Assembly: GCF_000519305.1 (NCBI RefSeq)
Contig: NZ_JAFG01000007.1
Span: 165,994-229,993, forward strand
DNA: 64,000 nucleotides
Direction of reading: 5' to 3'
DNA from: Mesorhizobium ciceri WSM4083
Lineage (GTDB): Bacteria; Pseudomonadota; Alphaproteobacteria; Rhizobiales; Rhizobiaceae
Both the position numbers and the translations under genes were made by a program. Of the stretch, positions 54,289-63,523 are shown piece by piece. Positions within the stretch are counted from its first letter, which is position 1, and every line of letters starts with the position of its first letter. A model generated the notes under the pieces. The model was not told the origin of the DNA. It worked only from the letters and a program-made list of their open reading frames with translations, and searched no databases.

Positions 54289-54690
54289 ATGAAACGGATA
54301 GGATCGATTGTGAAGAATTCTGTGTTTTCCTGGCGTGGAACGGTGGCTGGCCTTGGCGGCGGCCTGTTGTTGATCGCCAACGCTTCGGCGGACGAGGCCT
54401 GCGGCCTGTGCGTCAAGCAGATCGTCACCAACTCGGAACTGGCGACGTGTTTTCTCGATCAGTACGACCAGTTCGCCAAAAGCGGCAGCGACGCCGTTGT
54501 CGTCGATCTCAGCAACTGCGCCTCGCGCGGCGTTGTCGAAGCCTTGCCGTCACCGAACAAGGGAGCGGCGGAGCCCGATGTACAGTTCATGATTTCGCGC
54601 CTGCAGTTGCAATGCCTGAAAAAGAAGCTGGAGACGCCGGGCATCGTGCTTGATCCCTCCGCCACCATTGAACTGGACAGCTGCGGATGA
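54289..54690 (+). CDS. exported six-cysteine protein
   Basis: 133 residues. Signal peptide ends near ANASA. The mature part has six Cys (DEACGLC, LATC, SNC, LQC, DSC), enough for three disulfides, as in secreted or periplasmic proteins. No family recognised. A GTG at 54310 is a possible alternative start with AGGA before it. Its stop overlaps the start of the next gene (ATGA), and it lies in the middle of the caspase locus. Inhibitor, substrate or adaptor of the peptidases are open possibilities. Confidence 0.6.
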   Translation: MKRIGSIVKNSVFSWRGTVAGLGGGLLLIANASADEACGLCVKQIVTNSELATCFLDQYDQFAKSGSDAVVVDLSNCASRGVVEALPSPNKGAAEPDVQFMISRLQLQCLKKKLETPGIVLDPSATIELDSCG

Positions 54691-55394
54691 AGAAGCCGGC
54701 GGGCAACACCAGGCAGACAGCAATGACCGCACCCGCAAAGGCTCAGGCCGGCAAACCGGCCCTGCAGGAAACCACCGAAGGTTTCCCGTGGCCAAGCAGC
54801 CACGAGATCAAGAAGGAGAGCAACCCCTTCACAGACCGCGATTGGCGCATGCTGGTCTATGCCTGGTCGGGCATGGCCGTGCGTCTCGCCATCATCTTCA
54901 CCTTGATGTTCTCGGTCTACCAGTTCCTGGCCAACCAGGAGCAGAAGCGCGTCGAGCAGACCATGTCGCTTGTCGAACTTTGGGAAAACAAGGACTACCA
55001 GCAGGCGCAGCGTGCCCTGAAGGATCGTCTGACGGGCCTCAACGCCAAATATGACAATCTGCTCAGCGCCAACCCCTCGCCGACCGAGGAGCAGGTGTTC
55101 CGGCAACGGATCGGAATCGAGGCCATGACCGCCTCCGGCGGCGACATGCCGCTCGCCGATTTCAGCGAGAATTTCGACCGCATCGTCTATTTCCTCAACC
55201 GTCTGTCCTTCTGCGTCGATGGCGATTTGTGTTCGCGCAAAGTGACCGATGCCTATTTCCGCGACTACGCCGTCTCGTTCTGGAGCTATTTTGCCGGCTA
55301 TGTCGACAAGCAGCGCAAGGCGGGATCACCCACGTTCGCCTCGGCAATCGAGACCTACGTGCGCAATGGGCCGACCACGGCCGAAGCCAAATAG
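54687..55394 (+). CDS. single-pass inner-membrane protein of the caspase locus
   Basis: 235 residues. Hydrophilic cytoplasmic N-terminus (1-55), one membrane helix (about 58-82, WSGMAVRLAIIFTLMFSVYQFLA), then a helical region (about 85-235) including QEQKRVEQTMSLVELWENKDYQQAQRALKDRL, coiled-coil-like. Two Cys near residue 175-182 (FCVDGDLC). No family recognised. Coupled by ATGA overlap to the six-Cys gene and two bases from the WD40-caspase gene. It could anchor the complex at the membrane. Confidence 0.65.
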   Translation: MKKPAGNTRQTAMTAPAKAQAGKPALQETTEGFPWPSSHEIKKESNPFTDRDWRMLVYAWSGMAVRLAIIFTLMFSVYQFLANQEQKRVEQTMSLVELWENKDYQQAQRALKDRLTGLNAKYDNLLSANPSPTEEQVFRQRIGIEAMTASGGDMPLADFSENFDRIVYFLNRLSFCVDGDLCSRKVTDAYFRDYAVSFWSYFAGYVDKQRKAGSPTFASAIETYVRNGPTTAEAK

Positions 55395-55396
55395 CG

Positions 55397-58300
55397 ATGG
55401 TAAAATCAAGCCTTCGCCTGATGCGCACTTGTCGCTGGCTGGCCGTGGCCGGGGCTTTGATGGCGAGTTCGGCGGCCCGTGCCGAGGACGCACCGGACTT
55501 CCACCTCGATCTCGATACCGGCGGCCACAGCGCGCAGGTCACCGACCTCGCCTTCACACCCGATGGCGAAGACATCGTCTCGGCATCCAATGACAAGACC
55601 ATTCGCATCTGGGACTGGCAGAGCGGGGTGACACTACGCACCATTCGCGGCTATCTCGGCAATGGCAGCGACGGCAAGATCTTCGCGGTCGCGGTCTCGC
55701 CCGATGGCAAGACGATAGCCGCCGGCGGCTATTTCGGCGCCAGCCTTGGCGACAAGCCGCCCTATGGGGACATCAGGCTGTTCGACTTCGCCACAGGCAA
55801 GATGAAGGCGGTGCTCAAGGCCGCCGACTACGCGACCTACGATCTCGCCTTCTCTCCCGATGGCAAAACGCTGGCCGCCGGTGGCGCCGACGGCGTCGTC
55901 TATTTGTGGAAACCGGACGACAAATCCGCGAGCGGCTGGACGCTGGACAAGAAGCTCGATGCCGATTCCTGGCATATCGACAAGCTCGCCTTCGCCGCCG
56001 CCGGGACGCGGCTGGCCGCGACCACCACCGACAACGGCATCCGGCTCTGGGACGTCGCCAAGGGCGAAGAGATTGTCTTGCCTGACGAGGCCGAGGCGCT
56101 GCGGGACATCAGCGTCATGGCGCTGGCCGTTTCGCAGGACGGCAGCCTGTTTGCCACGGGCAGCAAGGATGGGCTGGTGCAGCTCTGGCGGGCTGCCGAT
56201 GGCACGCAGGCGCGCGCCATGCCAAAGCAGGATTTCCTGATCGGTTCGCTGACCTTTACCAAGGGGTCGCGGCTGGTCGCCTCCTGCGGATATCGTTGCG
56301 CCGACAAGCACCGTTCCGTCGTCTGGAACACCGACATCGGCGAGAGGGCGCTCGACTACACTGGCCATGACGGCACGGTCTATGCCAGCGCCGCCAATGC
56401 CGATGGCTCGCTTGTGGCAACGGCCGGCGGCACGCGCAGCGCCATCCAGGTCTGGGATCCCGCGACCGGTGAGCGCAAGGCGCTGTTGCAAGGCGTGGGC
56501 GAACCGGTGACCGCGGTCGGCATCGATGCGGCCAACGACGTCATCGCTTGGGGCAACGCCAACCCTTGCCCCGAACGCGTGGCCTGCCCCGAACAGCTGG
56601 GCGCACTGGACAAGACGCTGGCGTTGCCGACCACCGAACGGTTCTTCGAAGACCCGCAGACGCAGACGGAGTCGGGCTCGTTTGACCGCGCCGCTCTGGC
56701 CGATGGCCAGTGGTCGCTGCGCGCCGCGCCTGGCGGCAAGGACGCCCTGGAAAACGCCGTGCTGGAGATCGCCAACTGCGGCAAAATGGTGCGCGGCATC
56801 GAGAATGACGCCACCAACGGTTTTGTCCATTCGGCCTACACGCTGATCGACAAAGGCCTTGGCCTGATCACCGGTGGCAATGAGGGCACGCTGATCGAAT
56901 ACAGAACCGCGACGGCAAAAGTGTCCGGCGAATTCACCGGCCATACCGGGGAGATCAATGCCATGGTCGCCTCGCAGAAGGCCGGCCTGCTGGTCACCGG
57001 CAGCGCCGACCAGACGCTCAGATTGTGGAACCTGCAGACGCACGAACTGATCGTGTCGATGTTCTTTGCCGGGTCGCAATGGATCGTCTGGATGCCGCAG
57101 GGCTACTACTATTCCTCCGACGAGGGCGACAAGCTGATCGGCTGGCAGGTCAACCAGGGCCGCGACCATGAGGGCCGCTTCATCCGCGCCGGCCAGTTGA
57201 AGAAATACCTCTGGAGCCCGGAAATGGTGCGGCGGGCAATCATCCTGCGCAGTGGCAGACAAGCGGTCAAGGAGATGCGGCCTGGCGTCGACAACGAGCT
57301 GCAGAAGCTGCTGCAGCGCAAGCCGCCGGAGTTCGCCATCCGCGTGGCAGACGATCAGAGCAAGGTCCGCGACGGTTATGTCGCCGTCGAGATATCGGGC
57401 GCCAAGGAAGCCGGGACCGATGTCGCCGGCTTCTCGATCCTGTCGAACAGCCGCAATGTCGGCGATGTCACCGCCCGCTCGGTGGACGGCAACAGCACCA
57501 TTGTCGAGATACCGGTTGAGAATGGCGAGAACACCATCCGCATCACCGGCACCAACGAATTCGGCTATCTGACCGAACGCAGCGTGACGGCACTGGCGAG
57601 AAAGACAGAGAAGGCCGAGGCCAAGGGCAAGCTCTATGTCGCGGTCATCGGCGTCGACAAATATCCGTTCCTGACCGATGCCTGTTCGGGACGCACCTGC
57701 GACCTGCGCTATCCCGTCGATGATGCGACGGAATTCCTGAAGGTGATTTCACAGAAATCGGCGCCGTTGTTTTCATCGATGGAGACGCTGGTTCTGGTCA
57801 ACCGCGAGGCGCTCGACGAGAGCCCCGACAAGGCCAAGCAGACCTACGCCGTCGCCAGTGCCGACACCGTCATGGAGCCTGACTCCGACACGATCGACGA
57901 CCAGCTCGCCGATTTCCTCGACAGGCCGGGTGAGCACGACACCACCATCATCTTCGTCGCCGGCCACGGCATCAACATCGACGAGGATTACTATTTCATC
58001 CCGACCGACGGCCGCAAACAGGATGCCGAGCGCTGGAAGCGCTCTTCGCTTGTCGACTGGTCGGACATCCAGAAGTCGGTTGAGCGGGCAAAAGGCATGC
58101 GCTTCATGCTGCTCGACACCTGCCATGCCGCCAACGCCTTCAATCCGCGCCTGGAAAAAGACGCGCAGGACGCACGCATCGTGGTGTTTTCAGCGACCGC
58201 CGCCAACAACACGGCGGCGGAACTGCCGGAACTCGGCCACGGCGTCTTCACTTATTCGATCCTCGAAGGCCTGCGCGGCAAGGCCAGGACATCGGATGGT

Positions 58301-58423
58301 GGGGTCACACTGTTCGGGCTTGCCGACTATATTTCACGCGAAGTGGTGCGGCTGACGTCTTCGAAGCAGAAGCCGTTCTACTATGTCGGCGGCGTGGAGA
58401 ACATCGTGCTCGCCGAGCCATGA
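55397..58423 (+). CDS. exported WD40-repeat caspase fusion
   Basis: 1008 residues. Sec signal peptide (ends near AARA, residue 29). WD40 repeats fill about 40-580 (for example VTDLAFTPDGEDIVSASNDKTIRIWD and AMVASQKAGLLVTGSADQTLRLWN); one or two beta-propellers fit. A linker with a Ig-like part (about 640-735) leads to a C14 caspase domain (about 745-1005) with KLYVAVIGVDKYP, His857 in FVAGHGIN and Cys909 in LLDTCHAAN. Export of a WD40-caspase is unusual, since known WD40-caspases are mostly cytoplasmic. The gene overlaps the MEMO-CapA gene by four bases. Confidence 0.85.
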   Translation: MVKSSLRLMRTCRWLAVAGALMASSAARAEDAPDFHLDLDTGGHSAQVTDLAFTPDGEDIVSASNDKTIRIWDWQSGVTLRTIRGYLGNGSDGKIFAVAVSPDGKTIAAGGYFGASLGDKPPYGDIRLFDFATGKMKAVLKAADYATYDLAFSPDGKTLAAGGADGVVYLWKPDDKSASGWTLDKKLDADSWHIDKLAFAAAGTRLAATTTDNGIRLWDVAKGEEIVLPDEAEALRDISVMALAVSQDGSLFATGSKDGLVQLWRAADGTQARAMPKQDFLIGSLTFTKGSRLVASCGYRCADKHRSVVWNTDIGERALDYTGHDGTVYASAANADGSLVATAGGTRSAIQVWDPATGERKALLQGVGEPVTAVGIDAANDVIAWGNANPCPERVACPEQLGALDKTLALPTTERFFEDPQTQTESGSFDRAALADGQWSLRAAPGGKDALENAVLEIANCGKMVRGIENDATNGFVHSAYTLIDKGLGLITGGNEGTLIEYRTATAKVSGEFTGHTGEINAMVASQKAGLLVTGSADQTLRLWNLQTHELIVSMFFAGSQWIVWMPQGYYYSSDEGDKLIGWQVNQGRDHEGRFIRAGQLKKYLWSPEMVRRAIILRSGRQAVKEMRPGVDNELQKLLQRKPPEFAIRVADDQSKVRDGYVAVEISGAKEAGTDVAGFSILSNSRNVGDVTARSVDGNSTIVEIPVENGENTIRITGTNEFGYLTERSVTALARKTEKAEAKGKLYVAVIGVDKYPFLTDACSGRTCDLRYPVDDATEFLKVISQKSAPLFSSMETLVLVNREALDESPDKAKQTYAVASADTVMEPDSDTIDDQLADFLDRPGEHDTTIIFVAGHGINIDEDYYFIPTDGRKQDAERWKRSSLVDWSDIQKSVERAKGMRFMLLDTCHAANAFNPRLEKDAQDARIVVFSATAANNTAAELPELGHGVFTYSILEGLRGKARTSDGGVTLFGLADYISREVVRLTSSKQKPFYYVGGVENIVLAEP

Positions 58424-60105
58424 TTGCCCGCCTTCTAACGGCTATCGCCTTTTCGCTGGTTGTCAGCGGCGCGGCACACGCCGCCCCTGTCGTCTGCCCG
58501 CCCGGCGCCGACAACTTCCCGCCCTTCTACGATGACGCCACACTGTTCAAGGATGCCATCGCCAGCGTCGCCGATGTCGAGCCGTCCAACCAGCGGCTGA
58601 CCGGCATCACCGTGCCACATCACCTGTTGGCCGCCGACCTGGTGGCGTTGGGTTTCCGGGCAGCGTCGGGCTTCCGCTACAAACGCATCGTCATCCTGTC
58701 GCCAGACCATTTCCACAAGACGCACAAACTTTACGCCACCTCATTGCGCGGCTTCGACACCGCGCTTGGCCCGGTCGCTGCCGACACGGACGCCGTACGC
58801 CGTCTCGAAACGAATGGCGACATGGTCGAGGAGTCCTGCCTGTTCGACAAGGAGCATGGCGTGCGCGCCATACTGCCTTTCCTGCATCACTATTTCCCCG
58901 AGGCGCAAATCGTCCCCGTGGCAATGTCGGTCAAGGCGCGGCGCTACGATTGGGACAGGCTGGCCGAGGCTCTGAAGCCGATCGTCGACCAGGACACGCT
59001 GATCGTCGAATCCACCGACTTCTCGCACTATCTGCCACAGCATGACGCGCGGCGCTTCGACCAGCAGTCGCTGAACATGCTGGCCGCCGGTTCGCTCGAC
59101 GGCATATCAGCACTTCGCCAGCCGGATCACGCCGATTCCGTCGGCGCGCTCTACATCCAGACCAGGCTGCAGCGCGAGCTGTTCGGCGCCCAGCCGCTGG
59201 TCGTCGCCAACGAAAACTCGCAGGAGCACACGTCGGACGATGTCGAGCGGACCACCAGCTATGTCGTGGCGCTGTTCGGCGCCTTCGGCCCCGGCTTCAA
59301 CAATCCGGCTCGGCCGAAGGACAGGATCTATTACCTCGCCGGCGACGTGAATTTCGGTCGCGCCATCAAGAAAATCCTGGTTCGCGACGGTGTTGCCGAC
59401 CGGATCGTCGACAGCATCCTTTCGTTGACCGCATCGCGGCCGCTGATCGTCAACCTCGAAGGCGTCATCCTGTCCAACGTGCCGGAAGCGATCGACGACA
59501 TGACGCTGGCGATGCCGGAAGGCCTGGCTGTCGACATGCTGAAGCGACTCCATGTCGCCGGCGTCGGGCTCGCCAACAATCACGCCTTTGATCTCGGCCC
59601 GTCGGGCTATGCGGAGACGCTGCGCGCCCTGGATGAAGCCGGCATCCCGCATTTCGGCCAGGGTCAGACGCTGGCCCTTGCCGATCTCGACCTTGTCGGC
59701 CTGACCGACATCGACACCAACGGCTCCAAGAACACCGACCTTATCACCCCGGCCCTGCTCGACCGGCTGCTGCACCAGGATGCCGCGCGGCCGGTGGTCG
59801 CGTTCGTCCACTGGGGTCGCGAATACAAGACCGGGCCATCGGAGCGTGAGGACATGCTTGCCGACCAGATGCGCCTGCGCGGCGCTTCAGTCATCGTCGG
59901 CAGCCACCCACATGTGTCGAGCGAGGCGATCGTCCCGCTGGCCGGCGGCGACGTGGCAGAGGTCTATTCGCTCGGCAATTTCCTGTTCGACCAGAGTGCC
60001 GAGCGGTCGTCCGGATCGATGCTGGAACTGCGCGTTTTCGCCCAAGGCACGATCTTTGCCAGGCTCATCCCACTGCCCAACTATTTTGAGATGGGCAGGA
60101 AATAG
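58420..60105 (+). CDS. exported MEMO-CapA fusion protein
   Basis: 561 residues. Signal peptide ends near AAHA. Residues about 55-285 form a MEMO/AmmeMemoRadiSam protein B domain (GITVPHHLLAADLVALGF, RIVILSPDHFH, VESTDFSHYLP). Residues about 305-545 form a CapA-type metallophosphatase-like domain (YYLAGDVNFGR, VNLEGVIL, LANNHAFDLGPSGYAETL, FVHWGREYK, IVGSHPHVSSEAI). CapA is linked to poly-gamma-glutamate synthesis; MEMO proteins are iron-dependent or phosphopeptide-binding folds. No capB or capC is present. ATGA overlap with the WD40-caspase gene, so they are expressed together. Confidence 0.82.
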   Translation: MIARLLTAIAFSLVVSGAAHAAPVVCPPGADNFPPFYDDATLFKDAIASVADVEPSNQRLTGITVPHHLLAADLVALGFRAASGFRYKRIVILSPDHFHKTHKLYATSLRGFDTALGPVAADTDAVRRLETNGDMVEESCLFDKEHGVRAILPFLHHYFPEAQIVPVAMSVKARRYDWDRLAEALKPIVDQDTLIVESTDFSHYLPQHDARRFDQQSLNMLAAGSLDGISALRQPDHADSVGALYIQTRLQRELFGAQPLVVANENSQEHTSDDVERTTSYVVALFGAFGPGFNNPARPKDRIYYLAGDVNFGRAIKKILVRDGVADRIVDSILSLTASRPLIVNLEGVILSNVPEAIDDMTLAMPEGLAVDMLKRLHVAGVGLANNHAFDLGPSGYAETLRALDEAGIPHFGQGQTLALADLDLVGLTDIDTNGSKNTDLITPALLDRLLHQDAARPVVAFVHWGREYKTGPSEREDMLADQMRLRGASVIVGSHPHVSSEAIVPLAGGDVAEVYSLGNFLFDQSAERSSGSMLELRVFAQGTIFARLIPLPNYFEMGRK

Positions 60106-60106
60106 C

Positions 60107-61939
60107 CTAGCCGCAGCCGACCATATCCCGCGGCAAATAACAGGCCGCCGGCTCGGTCTTGGTCTCGAACAGCGACTCCTTCGGCCGGAAATAGAAGAAG
60201 GTGACCGGCTTGCTCTCGCGCACGCTGCCGTCGGCAAAATGCGCCGCGATGCTGAAGCTGTGGATCGACGACATTGACGACCACATCTTCAGCCGCGCCG
60301 TATAGGCACTGATCTTCTTGTTGCCGCGCACCGGCATGGCGATGGTGTAGTCATGCTTGCCGATCGGGAACTCGATGTTCTGGTAGCGCATGGCTTCCGG
60401 TGTACCGCCGCCGCCGTCGCCGCATTCGGCCATCGATTCCGGCGTCTCGAAAACCGCCATGGTGATGGAGGTGCGGAACGGCTCGCTCTGCTGGTAGACA
60501 CGACCTGCATCATCCGCCCAGGAATAGTCGAACTTGCCGATCGCATTCAGCGTCATCGCCTGCTGCATGTTGCCGAGATAGTCGGCCACCTCGCCGAACT
60601 TGATCTTGTTGGACAGCTGGCTGCGGCAGACATTGAGACTGTCCACCGAGGGACAGGGGAAACGCCCGGTTTCCAGGCTGGCCGTGTCGACGCCGGCTTC
60701 AGTGAGCACGCTCTTGACCGACACGTCGACGCCGTCGTCGAAACTGCCGATGTCCTTGCTGAACATGCGGCTGGGATCACCGGTCGGGTTTCCCTCGTCG
60801 TCCACCGTGGTGAACTGGATCGACATCTTCATGTCCTTGGCGTCGCCCCAGCCATTGTTGACGATCGAGAAATCCGGCCGGAAGCCGACGCAGCCGAAAT
60901 GCTCCGATATCGACAGCATCGGCTTGCGATAGGCATCGCTGGCGGCGACCTTCATCTCCAGCCTGTCGAGTTTGACTTTGGACCGGTCCGACGTCTTGAG
61001 ATCGACTTCGGCAAAGGCCGGTGCGGCCTCCCAGTCCATGCCCTCATAGACATTGCCGGTGGCGATCTGGCCGGTGCCGTTCCAGGCATCGTTATATTGG
61101 TCGGACTGCGGATAGATCGCGATATCTTCCTCACGCACCAGATGCTGATACTGCATGTCGGACTGCTGGGTCATGCGCTGGTCGACGGCGACGCCGATCT
61201 CGACCTTGTCGGCGTCGCCACTGCCGGTCTGCGCCTTGAGAAGGCCGCCGACCCTGGCATCGGCCAGCACGTCGGGGCGCGAGCCGCCGAGCTCATTGCC
61301 CATTGCCCATTGCGAGTCGTAGACAGTGCCGCCGGCAAGCCGCGTGCGGCCCTTGCCATTCTTCAACCCATCGACAAATGTGCCGGAAAAAATCTCGCCC
61401 GTCTTTGTCAGCAGCCGCCCCTCGCCATTCGGCACGCCGGCAACGAACTGACCCTCATAGCGGTTGCCGTCGGCATCGACGTGGACGCCCTTTCCGTTGA
61501 GTTCTCCGGCAAGCCAATGGCCGTCGAACACCTCGCCGGAGCGCAACTCGAGCCGGCCTTGCCCATTGGGCCGGCCGTTCCTGATGTCACCGAAATAGCT
61601 GGAATAGATGGTCTTGGGATCATAGCTCGCCGAGCCGCGCACCCGCCAGACCAGCCTGCCCTTGCCGTTGATGGTGCCGTCTTCGGCAATCGTCCGGTCG
61701 GGCGACTGGCCCGCCGCAGGCTCCCATACGAAGTCGAGATTCTTTTCGGGATGGAAATCCCACACCCGGACCATCCTGCGCAGCACCGAGCGCGTGTCTG
61801 CCTGGTAGACGATCTGCACCCGTTCCGCCCAGGCACCACTGCCAGGGGTGGCAGCCGGATCGGCGAAGGCCGGCGAAAGCATCAAAGCGGCCAGCATCGA
61901 TGCCGCCGCGATCCCGAACAGTGCCCTTGCCCGCGCCAT
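60107..61939 (-). CDS. exported MORN-repeat protein
   Basis: 610 residues. Signal peptide (MARARALFGIAAASMLAALM, ends near AFA). Four or more MORN repeats at about 120-230: YFGDIRNGRPNGQGRLEL, FDGHWLAGELNGKGVHV, YEGQFVAGVPNGEGRLL, FSGTFVDGLKNGKGRTRL. The C-terminal 350 residues contain eight or so Cys (FGCVGF, PCPS, VCRS, ECGDGG, ACYLP, VGCG) and are of unknown fold. MORN repeats bind lipids or serve as scaffolds. Its stop is one base from that of the MEMO-CapA gene, convergent. Start at 61939. Confidence 0.78.
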   Translation of the reverse strand: MARARALFGIAAASMLAALMLSPAFADPAATPGSGAWAERVQIVYQADTRSVLRRMVRVWDFHPEKNLDFVWEPAAGQSPDRTIAEDGTINGKGRLVWRVRGSASYDPKTIYSSYFGDIRNGRPNGQGRLELRSGEVFDGHWLAGELNGKGVHVDADGNRYEGQFVAGVPNGEGRLLTKTGEIFSGTFVDGLKNGKGRTRLAGGTVYDSQWAMGNELGGSRPDVLADARVGGLLKAQTGSGDADKVEIGVAVDQRMTQQSDMQYQHLVREEDIAIYPQSDQYNDAWNGTGQIATGNVYEGMDWEAAPAFAEVDLKTSDRSKVKLDRLEMKVAASDAYRKPMLSISEHFGCVGFRPDFSIVNNGWGDAKDMKMSIQFTTVDDEGNPTGDPSRMFSKDIGSFDDGVDVSVKSVLTEAGVDTASLETGRFPCPSVDSLNVCRSQLSNKIKFGEVADYLGNMQQAMTLNAIGKFDYSWADDAGRVYQQSEPFRTSITMAVFETPESMAECGDGGGGTPEAMRYQNIEFPIGKHDYTIAMPVRGNKKISAYTARLKMWSSMSSIHSFSIAAHFADGSVRESKPVTFFYFRPKESLFETKTEPAACYLPRDMVGCG

Positions 61940-62020
61940 CCCAACCCCTTTGGATGCCAACCCCTTGGCCCCGCAAGCGTAGTCGGCGAGTCGGCCTCGT
62001 GCAAGAGAAGCAGCGGCAGG

Positions 62021-62052
62021 AAAAAAGGGCGGCGGGATTGCTCCCGCCGCCC
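62021..62052 (-). terminator. rho-independent terminator of the V8-like protease gene
   Basis: GGGCGGCGGGA (62027-62037) and TCCCGCCGCCC (62042-62052) form an 11-bp stem with a four-base loop. On the minus strand it is followed by six T (A-run 62021-62026). It lies directly after the stop of the protease gene and before the MORN gene, so the two are separate transcripts. Confidence 0.85.
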
Positions 62053-62078
62053 TTGTGTCCACCGCGCATACGCAGCGA

Positions 62079-63173
62079 TTACTTATACAGGCTGTTGATC
62101 CACTGGACGTTGGCAGCATTCAGGCGCACGGCGGTGTTCGCGTCGGGGCTTTCCGCCACGTTGACACCGGTGACGATGCGCTGCTTGGCCTTGTTGTCGT
62201 AGGCATAGACGGAGCTGCCGCTCGACCCCGGGAACGTATCGCAGTCATACTGGAAATATTCCGGGGCGATGTTTTCGGCGTGCACTTCGCAGTTTGCCTT
62301 CCACATCGTGCCCATCGGCTTGTCGCCGGGATAGCCGACGAGATTGGCGGTGAAATCGCCGAGATCCTCATAGTTGGCATAGCCCAGCCAGCCGAGATTG
62401 GTGCCGACATCCTGCTTCAGCGTGACGATGCCGAGATCCCACAGGAGGACCGACCCATAATAGCCCTGGTAGTTGTCGATGAAGCCTTGCAGCACATAGG
62501 CGCTTTCGAAGGCGAAGGCGCCGAACGGTGCGTCGTCGGCCGTGCTGCCGTTAAGACCCGGCACGAACAAATAGTCGGAGAGCCAGTCCTTGTCCTCATG
62601 GCTGTAGAGGCAGTGCGCGGCGGTGAGCACCGTGCGCGGGCCGATCAGCGTTGCCGAACAGCTGCCGAAGCTGCCCGTCTTCGGCGATTTGGCTTCGAGA
62701 TAGCCGATAGCCGAGAACGGATAGGTCTTGGTGTTCTTGACCTGCTCGCGATCGTCGGTGCCGAAAACCTGGCGGCCCGCTTCGCCTTCGCCGAGGTCCG
62801 GATCTTCGGTCTTGCGCTCGGCCCCGTCTTTTCCAGTAGCCGGAGCGTTCAGTTCCTTGATGATAAGCTCGCGCAGCGCTTCGCTCGGCTCGATCTTGAT
62901 CTCCTTGCCATCGGCGGACCGTCCGACGATGCCATAGGATTTGACAGCCGTTGCCTCGTCGGCAAGCGGCGCGGCGCGGCTGTCTTCGTCGGTCAGCTTC
63001 GGTGGCGCGATCGGTTTTGCCCGCCCGGGCTTGTAGTCGCCTGAAGTCGCGTCGCGCGCGCTTTCGCCATTGCCGGCACTGGCGGAGCCAGGATCGGCGG
63101 CGAAAGCCGGAACCGCCCACATTGCGGCGGAAAGCAATGTGGACGCAATGAGTACGTTTGTCAGTTTTGTCAT
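62079..63173 (-). CDS. exported V8-like serine protease
   Basis: 364 residues. Signal peptide ends near PAFAA (residue 26). A charged, possibly propeptide, region runs to about 145, then a chymotrypsin-fold domain of the S1B (V8/Glu-endopeptidase-like) type: His187 in VLTAAHC, Asp246 in LLWDLGIVTL, Ser318 in FPGSSGSSV, where trypsins have GDSGGP. Two further Cys (CEVH, YDCD) may form a disulfide. Probable zymogen, since Arg/Lys sites lie between propeptide and domain. Divergent from the trypsin-like gene at 63524. Confidence 0.85.
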   Translation of the reverse strand: MTKLTNVLIASTLLSAAMWAVPAFAADPGSASAGNGESARDATSGDYKPGRAKPIAPPKLTDEDSRAAPLADEATAVKSYGIVGRSADGKEIKIEPSEALRELIIKELNAPATGKDGAERKTEDPDLGEGEAGRQVFGTDDREQVKNTKTYPFSAIGYLEAKSPKTGSFGSCSATLIGPRTVLTAAHCLYSHEDKDWLSDYLFVPGLNGSTADDAPFGAFAFESAYVLQGFIDNYQGYYGSVLLWDLGIVTLKQDVGTNLGWLGYANYEDLGDFTANLVGYPGDKPMGTMWKANCEVHAENIAPEYFQYDCDTFPGSSGSSVYAYDNKAKQRIVTGVNVAESPDANTAVRLNAANVQWINSLYK

Positions 63174-63523
63174 GGTGAGACTCTCCCAAAAGTCAGCAAG
63201 GACTGGATCAAAATACAGAAATATTGTCGAGATCGTGGTGACGCCAAAAATTGAGTTTGGTTACCGGCACCTGAACCTGATTATCACCCCCATGCGGTCT
63301 GTCGAAGACCCTCGCCAAAGACATCCGCGCGAATATACTGCCTAAATTAATACAACATTGGAATGACAAATCGCTTCCACGTAGCCCGTGGGGGGCTATA
63401 GGGTTTGGAGCGGGTTCCGCACGGGAACGCGATCCGCGAAACAACGCCTGCTTGCTGGCGACTGTTTCGTAGATCATGCGCCGGGGCTGGCTCGTTCGGG
63501 AACGTGTCTCAGGAGGATTTCAG
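63174..63523. other. intergenic region between two divergent exported proteases
   Basis: 350 bases with no gene. AT-rich patches at 63205-63260 (protease side) and 63330-63370 (trypsin side) are likely promoter sites. A G/C dyad AGCCC...GGGCT occurs at about 63381-63395 and GTTCC...GGAAC near 63414-63427; these could be operators. A shared control region for both proteases is possible. Confidence 0.45.

Noticed and set aside
63414..63460. EcfG promoter before the trypsin-like gene (GGAAC near 63423)
   Set aside because: At 16-17 bases downstream the sequence reads CGCC, not CGTT.
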